A stretch of 6,478 nt of DNA, taken from assembly GCA_020216575.1 (NCBI GenBank), contig JAIUYC010000231.1, positions 1-6,478 on the forward strand, written 5' to 3'. The translations under genes were made by a program, and so were the position numbers. The notes below the pieces were generated by a model that had not been told where the DNA came from, did not search any database, and was given only the letters and a program-made list of their open reading frames with translations. This DNA comes from Coleofasciculus sp. S288. Its GTDB lineage: Bacteria > Cyanobacteriota > Cyanobacteriia > Cyanobacteriales > Coleofasciculaceae. Each line of letters opens with the position of its first letter. Position 1 is the stretch's first letter. Below are positions 6,270-6,478 of the stretch, piece by piece.

Positions 6270-6478
6270 TTAATACCGAATGCGGGGATCGATTAAGGCA
6301 TTGATAATATCGATCGCAATGCTGGCAAAGACGACTATTGTGCCAAAAAACACCATAATTCCCTGTACGGTTGGGTAATCTCGCCGCTCAATTGCCTCAT
6401 ACAGCCGATTAGCTAATCCCGGCCAAGAGAACGTTACTTCTGTTAACACCGCACCACCGAGTAGCGAGGCAAATGTTA
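6270..6478 (-). CDS. ABC transporter permease, DppB/OppB type (C-terminal part)
   Basis: The last 68 or so residues of an inner-membrane permease are encoded here; the rest lies beyond the right edge. My translation of the minus strand gives TFASLLGGAVLTEVTFSWPG, then LANRLYEAIERRDYPTVQGI, a hydrophobic final membrane segment (MVFFGTIVVFASIAIDIINA) and the ending LIDPRIRY followed by TAA (6272-6270). LLGGAV.TE..FSWPGL, the RDYP..QG coupling region and the closing DPRIRY are hallmarks of the DppB/OppB permeases that import dipeptides, oligopeptides or nickel with a second permease, two ATPases and a binding protein. The substrate cannot be told from this part. The gene is convergent with nagA, and its partners would be outside the window. 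Confidence 0.93.
   Translation of the reverse strand, partial: TFASLLGGAVLTEVTFSWPGLANRLYEAIERRDYPTVQGIMVFFGTIVVFASIAIDIINALIDPRIRY

Overview
The window looks like a chromosomal segment of a cyanobacterium, probably a filamentous or repeat-rich one. The evidence is direct: five copies of the octamer GCGATCGC (387, 1606, 4733, 5231, 5928; the HIP1 word abundant in many cyanobacteria), heptanucleotide tandem repeats, a MITE-like element with AGGACTTACGCA ends, and an Amt with the cyanobacterial-type signal peptide and C-terminal tail. No species can be named from the sequence alone.

Layout, left to right. (1) 21-593 (+): an unrecognised basic protein with a helical/coiled-coil-like middle. (2) 594-950: a non-coding gap holding a 192-193 bp MITE-like element (601-792) with nested and interleaved inverted repeats, then a strong hairpin (815-852) that probably ends the amt transcript. 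(3) 951-2576 (-): an ammonium transporter (Amt) with all the usual channel residues and an unusually long basic N-terminus. (4) 2577-3013: a divergent intergenic region with a perfect NtcA-type palindrome TGTA-N8-TACA (2897-2912), a second palindrome just downstream, and a candidate amt promoter. (5) 3014-4234 (+): an exported protein with a signal peptide, a PPC-like beta domain and three tandem repeats of about 67 residues, each with one Cys pair. (6) 4282-4809 (-): purE. (7) 4803-4892: a continuous heptamer array filling the whole gap between purE and nagA. (8) 4893-6068 (+): nagA. (9) 6069-6269: a gap with a CACAGAG-type dispersed repeat and a 14-bp palindrome. (10) 6270-6478 (-): the C-terminal end of a DppB/OppB-type ABC transporter permease, running off the window.

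Most of the genes are housekeeping or metabolic: ammonium uptake, purine synthesis, amino-sugar recycling and oligopeptide-type import. They do not form one operon; strands alternate and most gaps hold repeats or hairpins. The one plausible regulatory link is the NtcA-like box between amt and the exported repeat protein, which would place one or both under nitrogen control. I found no clear new multi-gene system. The least explained items are the triple-repeat secreted protein, the heptamer array that replaces a divergent promoter, and the MITE with interleaved inverted repeats.
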